DNA of 64,000 nucleotides, taken from an uncultured Bryobacteraceae bacterium (GTDB lineage: Bacteria; Acidobacteriota; Terriglobia; Bryobacterales; Bryobacteraceae). Both the position numbers and the translations under genes were made by a program. The DNA is taken from the NCBI GenBank assembly GCA_937924525.1, contig CALDSU010000005.1:806001-870000 (forward strand). Reading direction: 5' to 3'. Of the stretch, positions 40,812-49,606 are shown in pieces. Every line of letters starts with the position of its first letter. Position 1 is the stretch's first letter. The notes under the pieces are model-generated. The model saw only the letters and a program-made list of their open reading frames with translations. It was not told the origin of the DNA and did not search any database.

Positions 40812-41755
40812 GGCGCGGGATCGGCGCCCGCATGCGCCTGTTCGTGAACCAGGTCCGCCATATAGGAACTGCGCACCAGGGGACCGCTGAAGATCATCTG
40901 GAAACCCAGCGCCAGGCCGTAATCGCGCCAGGCGTCAAACTGAGCCGGTTCAATGTAGGCCGCCACGGGCAGGTTGCGTCGGGCCGGCTGAAGATACTGG
41001 CCAATGGTCGCCACGTCAACCCGCGCCTCGCGCAGATCCCGCAACATGGCCTCGACCTCCTCGCCGGTTTCCCCCAGTCCGACCATAAACCCCGACTTCG
41101 TCAGCGCCTGCGGACGGTACTGCTTGGCGAAGGCCAGCACGGCCAGAGACTGCCGGTAATCGGCCTGCGGCCGCACCCGACGGTACAGGCGCGGCGCCGT
41201 CTCCAGGTTGTGATTGAAGACGTGCGGACCGGCGTCCAGAACGCGCGCGACCGCGGCCAGGTCGCCCTGGAAATCCGGCGTCAGCACCTCCACCCGGGCT
41301 TGCGGAAGGGACTCCCGCACCGCGCGCACCGTCTCGGCGAAATGGCGCGATCCGCCGTCCGGCAGGTCGTCGCGGTTGACGCTGGTGATGACGACATAGC
41401 GCAAGCGCATCGCGCCCGCCATCCGCGCGACATTGGCGGGTTCGGCCGGGTCCAGACGCATGTCGTGCTTTTCCGGTTGGCCTTTGGGCACCGCGCAGAA
41501 GCCGCAGCCCCGCGTGCAGCGGTTGCCGAGGATCATGAACGTGGCTGCTCCGCGATGAAAACACTCGTGAATGTTCGGACAGCGCGCCGACTCGCACACG
41601 GTGTGCAGATGCAAGCGCCGCAAGTCGGCCTTCAACCGGTGCAGGGACTGATAGTGAGTACGGCCCTTCCGCGCCCAGGCGGGCAGCCGGGGCGCGGGCG
41701 GACGCACCCCTCCCCGAGCGCCGGCGCCCTCAATCTGTACCAGGGTGTCGTGCAA
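40805..41755 (-). CDS. lipA: lipoyl synthase
   Basis: This radical SAM enzyme of about 316 aa inserts two sulfurs into octanoyl groups on lipoyl domains. The auxiliary cluster cysteines are C54, C59 and C65 (CESARCPNIHEC). The radical SAM cluster is C80, C84 and C87 (CTRGCGFC). RSSY (295-298) near the end supplies the serine ligand. There is no ATG. TTG at 41755 overlaps the end of the SPOR gene and gives an N-terminus with LVQIEG as in relatives; GTG at 41707 is an alternative giving 300 aa. No lipB is nearby. Confidence 0.93.
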   Translation of the reverse strand: MHDTLVQIEGAGARGGVRPPAPRLPAWARKGRTHYQSLHRLKADLRRLHLHTVCESARCPNIHECFHRGAATFMILGNRCTRGCGFCAVPKGQPEKHDMRLDPAEPANVARMAGAMRLRYVVITSVNRDDLPDGGSRHFAETVRAVRESLPQARVEVLTPDFQGDLAAVARVLDAGPHVFNHNLETAPRLYRRVRPQADYRQSLAVLAFAKQYRPQALTKSGFMVGLGETGEEVEAMLRDLREARVDVATIGQYLQPARRNLPVAAYIEPAQFDAWRDYGLALGFQMIFSGPLVRSSYMADLVHEQAHAGADPAPC

Positions 41756-41756
41756 G

Positions 41757-42389
41757 TCAATATTTTCGCACGAACGGTTTAAACCCGGCGCTCTCGAGGC
41801 GCGCGCGTTCGGCCGGGATGTCCGCAGGCACCAGCGGCCCCACCAGCACCCGCACGGTGGACGGATCCGGACCATCCGCAATCACGGCCGAAATCCCCTT
41901 CTTGCTCAGCGCATCCACCACGGAACCCGCGGCAGCGGGGGCCGGGGCGGATACCTGGAGATAGATGTCTCCCGCGGCGGGGGTCACGCGCGACCCTCCG
42001 GGCGCGGCGGCCCTGGGAGGCGGACTCGATACGGGAGGTGCGGCCTTGCTCGCCGCCGCGGCCGGGGCGGGCTTGGTCACCGGTTGCGCCACCGGAGGAT
42101 CCGGCGTCACCGGTTGTGTCGACGTGGGGCGGGGCGTTTCCCTGGCGGCGACCACCGTCGCCCTGCCAGGTTCGGGCGCCGCCGCCGGGACGGTCTCCAC
42201 CGGGCTGGACGGAACCGGAGACGCCACCGCCGGAGCGGCGGCGTTGATCTGCGACGGGGTCGAATGACGCCCGACGAAATAGCCCATCGTGAAGAACACG
42301 CCGAACAGCACGACGAGCAGGAAAAAGCCGCTCAGCAACTGGCGGTTGCCCAATATCAATTCGTATTCGCCGTCATCGTTCTTGGGCAT
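41757..42389 (-). CDS. SPOR-domain membrane protein
   Basis: This 210-aa protein has one transmembrane helix (about residues 18-40, LLSGFFLLVVLFGVFFTMGY) and a long Pro/Ala/Thr-rich linker (45-140). The C-terminal SPOR-like fold (DIYLQVSAP, VRVLVGPLV) would bind denuded peptidoglycan at division sites. AAGGAG lies about 11 nt before the ATG. It precedes lipA with overlapping ends. A role in cell division or envelope maintenance is inferred from the family. Confidence 0.82.
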   Translation of the reverse strand: MPKNDDGEYELILGNRQLLSGFFLLVVLFGVFFTMGYFVGRHSTPSQINAAAPAVASPVPSSPVETVPAAAPEPGRATVVAARETPRPTSTQPVTPDPPVAQPVTKPAPAAAASKAAPPVSSPPPRAAAPGGSRVTPAAGDIYLQVSAPAPAAAGSVVDALSKKGISAVIADGPDPSTVRVLVGPLVPADIPAERARLESAGFKPFVRKY

Positions 42390-42497
42390 GCGGGTCGTTT
42401 GCTCCTTCGTCTTTGGCAGTTCTTGCGGCGGACCTCGGCCTCCGATGTTTCCCCGATCACCCGCCGTTCCGTTCTGGTACTTTCTATCTAAGTCGAG

Positions 42498-42526
42498 AAT
42501 ATAGCGACTGGGCCAAAAAAACAATG
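42498..42526 (-). promoter_or_regulatory. candidate promoter for the SPOR-lipA-lnt genes
   Basis: On the minus strand CATTGT (42526-42521), a 17-nt spacer and TATATT (42503-42498) stand out in an A/T-rich patch of an otherwise GC-rich chromosome. The leader to the SPOR gene would be about 100 nt. Confidence 0.4.
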
Positions 42527-42548
42527 TGGAAATCCCGCGAACTTTCTC

Positions 42549-42962
42549 TCACTCCGCCTTATATCGAGTTGCGGAGACCGCGAGATTCCAGAGAAACGCC
42601 GATAGTCCTGTACAGGGAACGCCCAACGTGAGGAGCAGAATAGGGTGGATGCCTGAGGGGCGATCAAGCAGAAAGGCGAAGCCTGCCAGCACGCATGCTC
42701 CGCCCGCCCAGCTCAGGATCCGGCTGACAAACGGCGCGGCCACCACCAGCGCAATCCCCGCCATCATCAGAACCAGCGCTCCCGGCCGAGTGGGATGGCG
42801 GAAGAGATGCCAGAGCCCCAGCAGCATCAGGACACCGCCGCAAGCTCCCGGAAGCACTGCGCCCGGATGGCGCAGTTCCCAGAGCGCCGCGGCGAACCCC
42901 ACAGCCAGGCATCCGAATGCAAGGTTGGGATCCGCCAGCGCCTCCGCCGCCCACTGCCGCAC
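42549..42962 (-). CDS. small NfeD-like membrane protein
   Basis: This 137-aa protein has about four transmembrane helices. The segment AALWELRHPGAVLPGACGGVLMLLG resembles the membrane region of NfeD proteins (ELxxPGxxxPG pattern), shown here only in part: LWELRHPGAVLPG. The protease and OB-fold domains of full NfeD are absent. It starts 3 nt after the ispG stop and shares its transcript. The function is unknown; membrane quality control is a family-based guess. Confidence 0.6.
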   Translation of the reverse strand: MRQWAAEALADPNLAFGCLAVGFAAALWELRHPGAVLPGACGGVLMLLGLWHLFRHPTRPGALVLMMAGIALVVAAPFVSRILSWAGGACVLAGFAFLLDRPSGIHPILLLTLGVPCTGLSAFLWNLAVSATRYKAE

Positions 42963-42965
42963 GGC

Positions 42966-44195
42966 TCAGGCCCGGACTGCGGGCGCGTAGTGCGATTCGA
43001 CGTAGTCGTTCAGAATCTCGATGAACTCCTTCACAATGCCCTCACCGCGCAGGGTCTTGAGCAGCTTGCCGTCCGCATAAACCGGGGCGACCGGCTCTTC
43101 GAAGGTGCCCGGCAGGGAAATGCCGATGTGCGAATGCTTCGACTCGCCCGGGCCGTTGACAATGCAGCCCATCACGGCCACTTTCAATTCCTCCACCCCG
43201 GGGTACTGCGCTTTCCAGACCGGCATCTGCTCGCGCAGGTAGGTCTGGATATCGGCGGCCATCTCCTGGAAAAAGGTGCTGGTGGTGCGCCCGCAACCCG
43301 GGCAGGCCGTCACCTGCGGCGTGAAGCTGCGGATCCCGAGTGACTGAAGAATCTGCTGGCAGACTTTGACCTCTTCCGTCCGGTCTCCCCCGGGCGCCGG
43401 CGTCAGCGAGCAGCGAATCGTGTCGCCGATGCCCTCCTGGAGCAGGACCGAGAGCGCGGCGGTGGTCGCCACGATCCCCTTCATGCCCAAACCGGCTTCC
43501 GTCAGCCCAAGATGCAGCGGGTAGGTGGAGCGGGCGGCCAGGTCGCGGTAAATCGAGATGAGATCCTGGACGCCGCTGACCTTGGCGCTGAGGATGATCT
43601 GGTCGCGCCGCAGTCCGTAGCGCTCGGCGGCCTCGGCCGAGCGCAGGCAACTCAGGACGATCGCTTCGTGCATCACCTCGTTGGCCGTCTTCGGCTCGGG
43701 CCGGCGGGCGTTCTCATCCATCAGCTCGGTCAAAAGCTGCGAGTCCAGCGATCCCCAGTTCACCCCGATCCGAACCGGTTTCCCATACTCGACGGCCGCC
43801 TCGATCATGGTGCGGAAATTGTCGTCGTGCTTCTTGCCGATGTTGACGTTACCCGGATTGATGCGGTACTTGGCGAGCGCCCGCGCGCAGGCCGGATACT
43901 TGCGCAAGAGCAGGTGGCCGTTGTAATGGAAGTCGCCCACCACGGGCACGTCACACCCGAAAGCGCGGAGCGTGTCGACGATGCGCGGCACCGCGGCGGC
44001 GGCTTTCTCGGTGTTGACGGTGATGCGCACGATTTCCGAGCCGGCGCGCCAGAGTTCCTGCACCTGGTTGACCGTGGAAGCGATATCCTCCGTGTCGGTG
44101 TTCGTCATGGACTGGACGACGATGGGATGGTCGCCGCCCACTTTCATTCCGCCAACGTCGACGGCGACGGTCTGGTGGCGCACGATGCCCGGCAT
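42966..44195 (-). CDS. ispG: 4-hydroxy-3-methylbut-2-en-1-yl diphosphate synthase
   Basis: This 409-aa enzyme of the MEP isoprenoid pathway reductively opens methylerythritol cyclodiphosphate. [14 protein letters not shown] near residue 27 marks the TIM barrel. Iron-sulfur ligands are in ACPGCGRT and [19 protein letters not shown] (C-terminal domain). The length fits the bacterial two-domain type. It is the first gene of a minus-strand set that continues with the NfeD-like gene. It is divergent from the Gfo/Idh gene; a small inverted repeat (GCTAAA/TTTAGC, 44224-44242) lies in the gap. Confidence 0.97.
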   Translation of the reverse strand: MPGIVRHQTVAVDVGGMKVGGDHPIVVQSMTNTDTEDIASTVNQVQELWRAGSEIVRITVNTEKAAAAVPRIVDTLRAFGCDVPVVGDFHYNGHLLLRKYPACARALAKYRINPGNVNIGKKHDDNFRTMIEAAVEYGKPVRIGVNWGSLDSQLLTELMDENARRPEPKTANEVMHEAIVLSCLRSAEAAERYGLRRDQIILSAKVSGVQDLISIYRDLAARSTYPLHLGLTEAGLGMKGIVATTAALSVLLQEGIGDTIRCSLTPAPGGDRTEEVKVCQQILQSLGIRSFTPQVTACPGCGRTTSTFFQEMAADIQTYLREQMPVWKAQYPGVEELKVAVMGCIVNGPGESKHSHIGISLPGTFEEPVAPVYADGKLLKTLRGEGIVKEFIEILNDYVESHYAPAVRA

Positions 44196-44331
44196 AGTGA
44201 CGAAGCGTTCCTCCTCAATGAGCGCTAAAGCTTCAGTTTAGCAACGGGGCGCGGGGGACCGCCCTTCCGGTCCCGTTTGCGTTGCGCCGTCCGCGCCGGT
44301 CGAGTATTTTTGAGGACGGAGGCTGAACGAG

Positions 44332-45540
44332 ATGACGAGTGAATCGACGCGGCGCCAGTTTCTGCAAACCACGGCCGCGGGCGCGCTGGCGGCGTCCGCC
44401 GCGCGCGCGCAGGGCCAGAAACCGGTCCGTATTGGCGTGGTAGGCGGCCGCTTCGGGGCGACATTTCAATGGCACCTGGATCCGGACTGCGAGGTCGCCG
44501 CGGTATGCGACATCGACCCCAAGCGGCTTCAGACGCTCTCCGAGGTCTACCGCTGCGGGAACACCTACCGGACGTTCCGGGAAATGCTGAAACACCCCGG
44601 ACTCAACGCGGTCGGCGTGTTCACTCCCGCGCCTACCCACGCGTGGATGGCCGTGGAAGCGATGAAGGAGGGCAAGCACGTCATCAGCGCGGTGCCGGCA
44701 GGACTCTCGGTGGAGGAACTTGAACAACTCATCGAGACCGTGCGCCGCACGGGTTTGCGGTACATGATGGCGGAAACCAGCTATTACCGCGCCGAGGTCA
44801 TCACCTGCCGCGAGATGGCGCAGGCGGGCAAGTTCGGCACCATCTTCTATTCGGAAGCCGAGTATCACCACGAAGGACTGATCGCGCTCATGTACGACGA
44901 CCGCGGGCTGCCCACCTGGCGGCACGGGTTTCCGCCGATGTTCTATCCCACGCATAGCACCGGAATCGTGATTCCGGTGACCGGCGAGCGGCTGACGGAG
45001 GTGCAGGCGGTCGGCTGGGGGGACGGCCACGAAATCGTGCGCACCAACGCGTACCTGAACCCGTTCTGGAACACCACCGGCTTCTTCAAGACGTCCAAGG
45101 GGCATGCCAGCCGCATCGCCGTGTTCTGGCACGTGGCCGCGGGAGGCGCCGAGCGCGGGCACTTCTACGGCAACCGGATGTCCTACATCATGGAGCGCCC
45201 CGAGAAATCGCCTAACACGATCGTGCGGATCGCGCGGAACGGCCAGACGCAGATCGACGCCAACGGCTACCCCGAAGGCAAGGTGGAGATGGAAGTGGAC
45301 CGCGGCGGCAATTACCTGGACCGCCTGCCCGAGCCGATGCGGATCAAGACCGGACACGGCAACTCGCATACCTTCCTGACGCACGAGTTTGTGCGGGCGA
45401 TCGTGGAGAACCGGCACCCGGCCGTCAACGTGTGGGAGGCGGTGGCGTACACGCTGCCCGGGCTGATCGCGCACCAATCGGCGCTGAAAGGCGGCGAGCC
45501 CATGAAGATCCGCGATTACGGCGAAGCCCCCGCCGCTTGA
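44332..45540 (+). CDS. Gfo/Idh/MocA-family oxidoreductase with Tat signal
   Basis: This 402-aa protein begins with a twin-arginine signal (TRRQFLQTTAAGALAASA). It continues with the dinucleotide-binding GVVGGRFGA and VCDIDPKR. The family dehydrogenates, epimerises or hydrolyses sugars using bound NAD(P). Export by Tat with cofactor bound is common for this family in Acidobacteria and Planctomycetes. The C-terminal domain (MAETSYYRAEV, FYPTHSTGIVIPV) matches DUF-type Gfo/Idh proteins. The substrate is unknown. GGAGG lies about 10 nt upstream of the ATG. Confidence 0.88.
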   Translation: MTSESTRRQFLQTTAAGALAASAARAQGQKPVRIGVVGGRFGATFQWHLDPDCEVAAVCDIDPKRLQTLSEVYRCGNTYRTFREMLKHPGLNAVGVFTPAPTHAWMAVEAMKEGKHVISAVPAGLSVEELEQLIETVRRTGLRYMMAETSYYRAEVITCREMAQAGKFGTIFYSEAEYHHEGLIALMYDDRGLPTWRHGFPPMFYPTHSTGIVIPVTGERLTEVQAVGWGDGHEIVRTNAYLNPFWNTTGFFKTSKGHASRIAVFWHVAAGGAERGHFYGNRMSYIMERPEKSPNTIVRIARNGQTQIDANGYPEGKVEMEVDRGGNYLDRLPEPMRIKTGHGNSHTFLTHEFVRAIVENRHPAVNVWEAVAYTLPGLIAHQSALKGGEPMKIRDYGEAPAA

Positions 45541-45578
45541 AGCGCCCCTGTCGCCACGGTGCGCAGGAACGCCGGACG

Positions 45579-47006
45579 TTATTCGATCGCCAGCGGGCCG
45601 AAGACCGGCACGGCCATGTCTTCGCTGTCCACGATATTGCAATAGGGGTCCTTCCCCTGTCCGTACCACAACGTCGCGCCTGACGGCGGACCCGCCGGGC
45701 CAAAACCTACGTGCAGCAAAATGGCGCTCCCGTCGGCCGGGTCGACGCGCGTTTTGTAGATCGCCGCCACCGGCTGCCCTTGCGCGTCGTTGATGGCGAA
45801 GCCCGCCATCCGTCCTTGGCTGCGCAGGTGGCCGTTGACGCTGGCGAACCGGACGCGAATCACGCCGGCGCTAAATTTGGCCGAGAGCGGGCGCGGGCCG
45901 CGCTGGGCTTGTCCCGTAGCCAGCTTGGCCAGCCGCTGGCCGAGAATCTTCAGCCCCTGGGTCCCGATGTGGATGCCGTCGTCCAGTTCGAGGTCAATGG
46001 CGGGCGCCATGCCCGTGTGGGGCAGTTTGCTCTCGACCAAGCGCTCCGCCTCCTGCACCTGATTCCACCCCGGCTGGTTGGAATAGTTGACGTGCCGGCC
46101 AAGCTGGACGAAGTAGAACGGCAGGTCCGGCGCATTCAGATCGGAGCGGAAGGCCGCAATCAGGCGCTCGAATTTCTCCTGGTACAGCCCGGAGGAGCCC
46201 GGTCCGGTATCGGACTCCCCCTGATACCACAGCACTCCGGTGACCTTGCCGCCCGCGGCTTGAATCCGCCGGTACGTGGAGCCGTAAAGGGAATCGCCGC
46301 CCTGATCCTTCTTGCGCGGGTCCCATTGGTCCATCGACGTGCCGCCGTGCGCGCAGGACAGCAGGCCCACCGGCACGCCGGTGCGTTTTACCATCTCGAC
46401 GGCGAACGGCAAACCCAGACCCGCGCCCTTTTTGCGATTGGCCAGCAAGGCGCGCAGGCGGTCGCCGCTCATCTTCTCGGGCTCCTTGTTCTGGTTGCGC
46501 GGCCAGTGCACACGGTCCACCGCGTTGGCCAGCGTGTGCAAGGGTTCTTCCGCCAGCACCCACTGGTCGCTCATGTCAAAATTGTGGACCAGTTCGTGCG
46601 GCGGTTCGACATGGATCAGGTCGCCGACGCCCTGCATGTTGGACTGTCCGGCCAGCACCCACAGGTCGCCGACCAGCACGTCGTGCACGGCGGCGCGCGC
46701 CGCGCCGGCCCGCAACTCGATGGTGTAAGGTCCGCCCGCCGGCAGCCCGGTGAGGACCCCGCTCCAGGCGTTGCCGGCCACCTTGGCGAAAGGCGACCAT
46801 TCGAAGCCCGGCACCACACCCCGTTTCCTGGTGACGCGCACTTCGACGGACTGACCCGCCGGGCCTTCGCCGCGCAGCGCAATATCGGCCCTGTTCTTCT
46901 CATCGCGCTGGAACACCTGGTTGTCGGTCGCTCCGCCGGTGATCCGCAAATCGGCCGCCGCGGCGGCCATCACCGTGACCAGCAGCAGCGTATGGACAAG
47001 ATGCAT
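45579..47006 (-). CDS. secreted SGNH esterase (sialate O-acetylesterase-like)
   Basis: This 475-aa protein has a Sec signal peptide (LLLVTVMAAAAAD). It has GQSNMQGV with nucleophile Ser122, WYQGESD (block III), and DGIHIGTQG with the catalytic Asp/His. The order fits the SASA family, which removes acetyl groups from sialic acids or plant xylans. AAGGAAGG precedes the ATG. It faces the Gfo/Idh gene tail to tail. Neighbouring exported sugar enzymes suggest use of acetylated glycans. Confidence 0.88.
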   Translation of the reverse strand: MHLVHTLLLVTVMAAAAADLRITGGATDNQVFQRDEKNRADIALRGEGPAGQSVEVRVTRKRGVVPGFEWSPFAKVAGNAWSGVLTGLPAGGPYTIELRAGAARAAVHDVLVGDLWVLAGQSNMQGVGDLIHVEPPHELVHNFDMSDQWVLAEEPLHTLANAVDRVHWPRNQNKEPEKMSGDRLRALLANRKKGAGLGLPFAVEMVKRTGVPVGLLSCAHGGTSMDQWDPRKKDQGGDSLYGSTYRRIQAAGGKVTGVLWYQGESDTGPGSSGLYQEKFERLIAAFRSDLNAPDLPFYFVQLGRHVNYSNQPGWNQVQEAERLVESKLPHTGMAPAIDLELDDGIHIGTQGLKILGQRLAKLATGQAQRGPRPLSAKFSAGVIRVRFASVNGHLRSQGRMAGFAINDAQGQPVAAIYKTRVDPADGSAILLHVGFGPAGPPSGATLWYGQGKDPYCNIVDSEDMAVPVFGPLAIE

Positions 47007-47107
47007 TGCTGATTCCTTCCTTTCGCCCGACGGACGAACTGTCTATCATGTCGCGCCCGGCGCGGTTGCGCAATGGCCCGCGCGCCGCAGCGCATCCTTG
47101 GGGCATC

Positions 47108-48301
47108 ATGGACTTCATGTTTTCGTCCCGCTTTCCCTGGCGCGCCGAGCCAAACGCTCTGTCCCGCCTGCTGGCGGAGAAGCAAGCCGCCGGCGTCGCC
47201 GTCATCGACCTCACCGAATCGAACCCGACGCGCGCGGGTTTTTCGTATGAGTGGGACGAAATCGCGGCCGCGCTCGGCGACCCGCGCTCCGCCGTGTATG
47301 AGCCGAGTCCCGCCGGGCTGCTCGAAGCCCGCCAGCAGGTGGCGGCCTACTACGCGGCCCGGGGCGTCGCGGCGGATCCCGCCGGCATCTTCCTGACGGC
47401 CAGCACCAGCGAAGCCTATAGCTATGTGTTCAAGCTGCTCTGCGACCCCGGCGACGAGATCCTGATTCCGGCGCCCTCCTATCCGCTGTTTGAGCATCTG
47501 GCTGGTCTCGAAGCCGTGCGGACCGTCACGTATCCCCTCCACTTCGATCAGGGTTGGTTGCTGGACGTGGAAGCGATCCGGGAGCGCCTGACTCCCCGTT
47601 CGCGCGCCGTGGTGGTGGTTCATCCGAACAATCCCACGGGGTCCTATCTGAAGGCCGCCGAGTGGCGGGAGTTGTCGGCGCTTTGCCAGCGGCACGGGCT
47701 GGCGGCGATCTCCGACGAAGTCTTCGCCGACTTCGCGTTCGAACCGGACCCGCAACGCCAGACCACCCTGGCCGGCACCGAAGGCCCGCTCGTCTTCGTC
47801 CTCAGTGGACTTTCCAAGGTGGCCGGCCTGCCGCAGATGAAACTCGGGTGGATCGTCGTCGCCGGGGCGCGGGACGTGCGCCGGCAGGCCGCCGCGCGTC
47901 TGGAGTGGATCGCCGATACGTTCCTGTCGGTGGCGTCCCCGGTGCAATGGGCGCTGCCGCGCTTGCTGGCGGTGGGCGCGGAAGTGCGCGGGCAGATCCG
48001 CGCCCGCACCGGGCGGAACCTGGAGCGTCTGCGCGCTGCCGCGACGCCGGAGACCCGCGTCCTGCCGCCCGAGGGCGGCTGGTACGCCACGATTCAGGCG
48101 CCGCGCGTCCGCTCGGAAGAGGAATGGGTGCTCGGTCTGCTGGCGCGCCACCACGTCCTGGTGCAGCCCGGCTTCTTCTACGACTTCCCTGCGGAAGCCT
48201 TTCTGATTGTCAGTCTGCTGCCGGCGCCGGAGTGGTTTGACGAAGGCGTGCGCCGGTTGCGGATCGAATTCGTCGAAGTGGCAGGGCGCGGGATGGAGTG
48301 A
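47108..48301 (+). CDS. class I/II PLP-dependent aminotransferase
   Basis: This 397-aa fold-type I aminotransferase has SNPTRAG near residue 38, HPNNPTG (172-178) and ISDEVF (201-206). The PLP-binding Lys237 is in SGLSKVAGLPQMKLGW. The sequence is nearest to alanine/aspartate/phenylalanine-type transaminases, but the substrate is not resolvable. The ATG at 47108 matches the family N-terminus. It is the first of four plus-strand genes with a radical SAM protein, a chimera and a FAD oxidoreductase. Confidence 0.9.
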   Translation: MDFMFSSRFPWRAEPNALSRLLAEKQAAGVAVIDLTESNPTRAGFSYEWDEIAAALGDPRSAVYEPSPAGLLEARQQVAAYYAARGVAADPAGIFLTASTSEAYSYVFKLLCDPGDEILIPAPSYPLFEHLAGLEAVRTVTYPLHFDQGWLLDVEAIRERLTPRSRAVVVVHPNNPTGSYLKAAEWRELSALCQRHGLAAISDEVFADFAFEPDPQRQTTLAGTEGPLVFVLSGLSKVAGLPQMKLGWIVVAGARDVRRQAAARLEWIADTFLSVASPVQWALPRLLAVGAEVRGQIRARTGRNLERLRAAATPETRVLPPEGGWYATIQAPRVRSEEEWVLGLLARHHVLVQPGFFYDFPAEAFLIVSLLPAPEWFDEGVRRLRIEFVEVAGRGME

Positions 48302-48318
48302 ACGCCGGACAGCAGCGG

Positions 48319-48347
48319 GCGCTTCTAAGCGCTTCCCCCGAGGAAGC
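48319..48347 (+). other. two adjacent small hairpins between aminotransferase and radical SAM genes
   Basis: GCGCTT-CT-AAGCGC (48319-48332) is a perfect inverted repeat with a 2-nt centre. It overlaps GCTTCC-CCCGA-GGAAGC (48331-48347), followed by an A-rich stretch. The two stems share bases and are mutually exclusive at the overlap, as in an attenuator. No T-tract follows. The function is unknown. Confidence 0.35.
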
Positions 48348-48413
48348 CCGAAAAAGTCCGATGGTAGACTGAAAGAGGTCGCGCGCGAAGCACACCGCGC
48401 TTACCGGACAACT

Positions 48414-49499
48414 ATGTCCTTTGCCGCTATCGACCGTCTCTACCGCGGGGCTTATGAAGGGCTGAACTACCGTTTGCGCAGCTTTGCCGGCGGGCGGTTC
48501 CGCCGCCGGTGCCGGCCGGTGTCGATCGGCATCCTGGTCACCAACCGCTGCAATGCCAAGTGCGTCCACTGTGACATTTGGAAGAACCGCGGACAGGAGG
48601 ACTCGCCAACGCTGGAGGAATGGAAGCAGATGCTGTCCGATCTGCGCGCGTGGCTGGGTCCGGTGCATGTGTTCTTCACCGGGGGCGAAGCCCTGTTGCG
48701 CGTCTGGTCGGTCGAACTGGTCGAACACGCCTCGCGCATCGGTTTATGGGTCGAGTTTCTCACCCACGGCTACTGGGAGGACCAGAGCCGGATCGAGAAG
48801 CTGGCCTTGGCCAATCCGGCGCGGGTCACGGTTTCGCTGGACGGGGTGGGAGACACACACACGCTGGTCCGGGGCAAGGCCGGGTTCTTCGAGAAAACCG
48901 AGCGCTCCTTGGACACGCTTCAGCGCATCCGGCGGGAGAAGGGTTTCGCGACGGTCATCCGCCTGAAAACGGTGATCATGGCGCAGAATCTGCACGCGGT
49001 CGAGGAAGTGGCGCGGTACGCGCGCGACCGTTCGATGGAAGTCTTCTACCAGGCGGTCGAGCAGAACTACAATACCCCCGAGGATCCCGACTGGTTTCTG
49101 ACGAGCGCGAACTGGCCGCGCGATCCCGAGCCGGCCGTGGCCGTAGTCCGGCGCCTGATGGAGATGCGCGAGCAGGGCTATCCGATCCGCAACAGCCGGG
49201 ACCAGTTGGAAGCGATGATTCCCTACTTCCGCGACCCCGCGGCGTACCGCCTGCAAATCCAGTCTCACCAGGCGCACGAGCGGCAGTTCCTGTGCGCGGC
49301 CCTGACGAACCTGCAATTGATGCCGAACGGCGACGTGCTGGCCTGCTGGGGCATGCCGCCGATCGGCAACTTCCGCGAGCGACCGATCCGCGAGATCTGG
49401 GAAAACCGGCCCCGGGTCTGGGAAGGCGGCTGCTGCATCGAGCGCCGCGCGACCGCCGCGGAAAAGGAAACGCTCGGCCTGGTCACGCTGGAACGCTAG
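48414..49499 (+). CDS. radical SAM protein with SPASM-like C-terminus
   Basis: This 361-aa protein has the cluster motif C46-NAK-C50-VH-C53 and the SAM-binding GGE in FFTGGEALLR. After a TIM-barrel stretch comes a cysteine-containing C-terminal region (FLCAALTNLQLMPNGDVLAC, then IGNFRERPIREIWEN, and a CC pair), as in SPASM/twitch proteins that hold extra clusters. Relatives modify peptides, cofactors or lipids. ATG at 48414 is preferred because the frame upstream overlaps the aminotransferase gene and is not conserved. Confidence 0.88.
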   Translation: MSFAAIDRLYRGAYEGLNYRLRSFAGGRFRRRCRPVSIGILVTNRCNAKCVHCDIWKNRGQEDSPTLEEWKQMLSDLRAWLGPVHVFFTGGEALLRVWSVELVEHASRIGLWVEFLTHGYWEDQSRIEKLALANPARVTVSLDGVGDTHTLVRGKAGFFEKTERSLDTLQRIRREKGFATVIRLKTVIMAQNLHAVEEVARYARDRSMEVFYQAVEQNYNTPEDPDWFLTSANWPRDPEPAVAVVRRLMEMREQGYPIRNSRDQLEAMIPYFRDPAAYRLQIQSHQAHERQFLCAALTNLQLMPNGDVLACWGMPPIGNFRERPIREIWENRPRVWEGGCCIERRATAAEKETLGLVTLER

Positions 49500-49606
49500 G
49501 CCGCCGGATCGTCTCTCCAAACATTCTGTTGCTCCTTGCGTCGCCAGCTTGCACAGCCGGTGAGCCGCCGGAGCGGGGTTTTGCGCATGTACCGGGGGAG
49601 GACAGC

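Noticed and set aside
44224-44242. GCTAAA/TTTAGC inverted repeat between ispG and the Gfo/Idh gene
   Set aside because: Arms of only 6 bp and no clear promoter overlap; kept only as a remark in the ispG entry.
44233-45669. 478-codon minus-strand open frame
   Set aside because: Antisense to the Gfo/Idh gene; Arg/His-rich composition typical of shadow frames.
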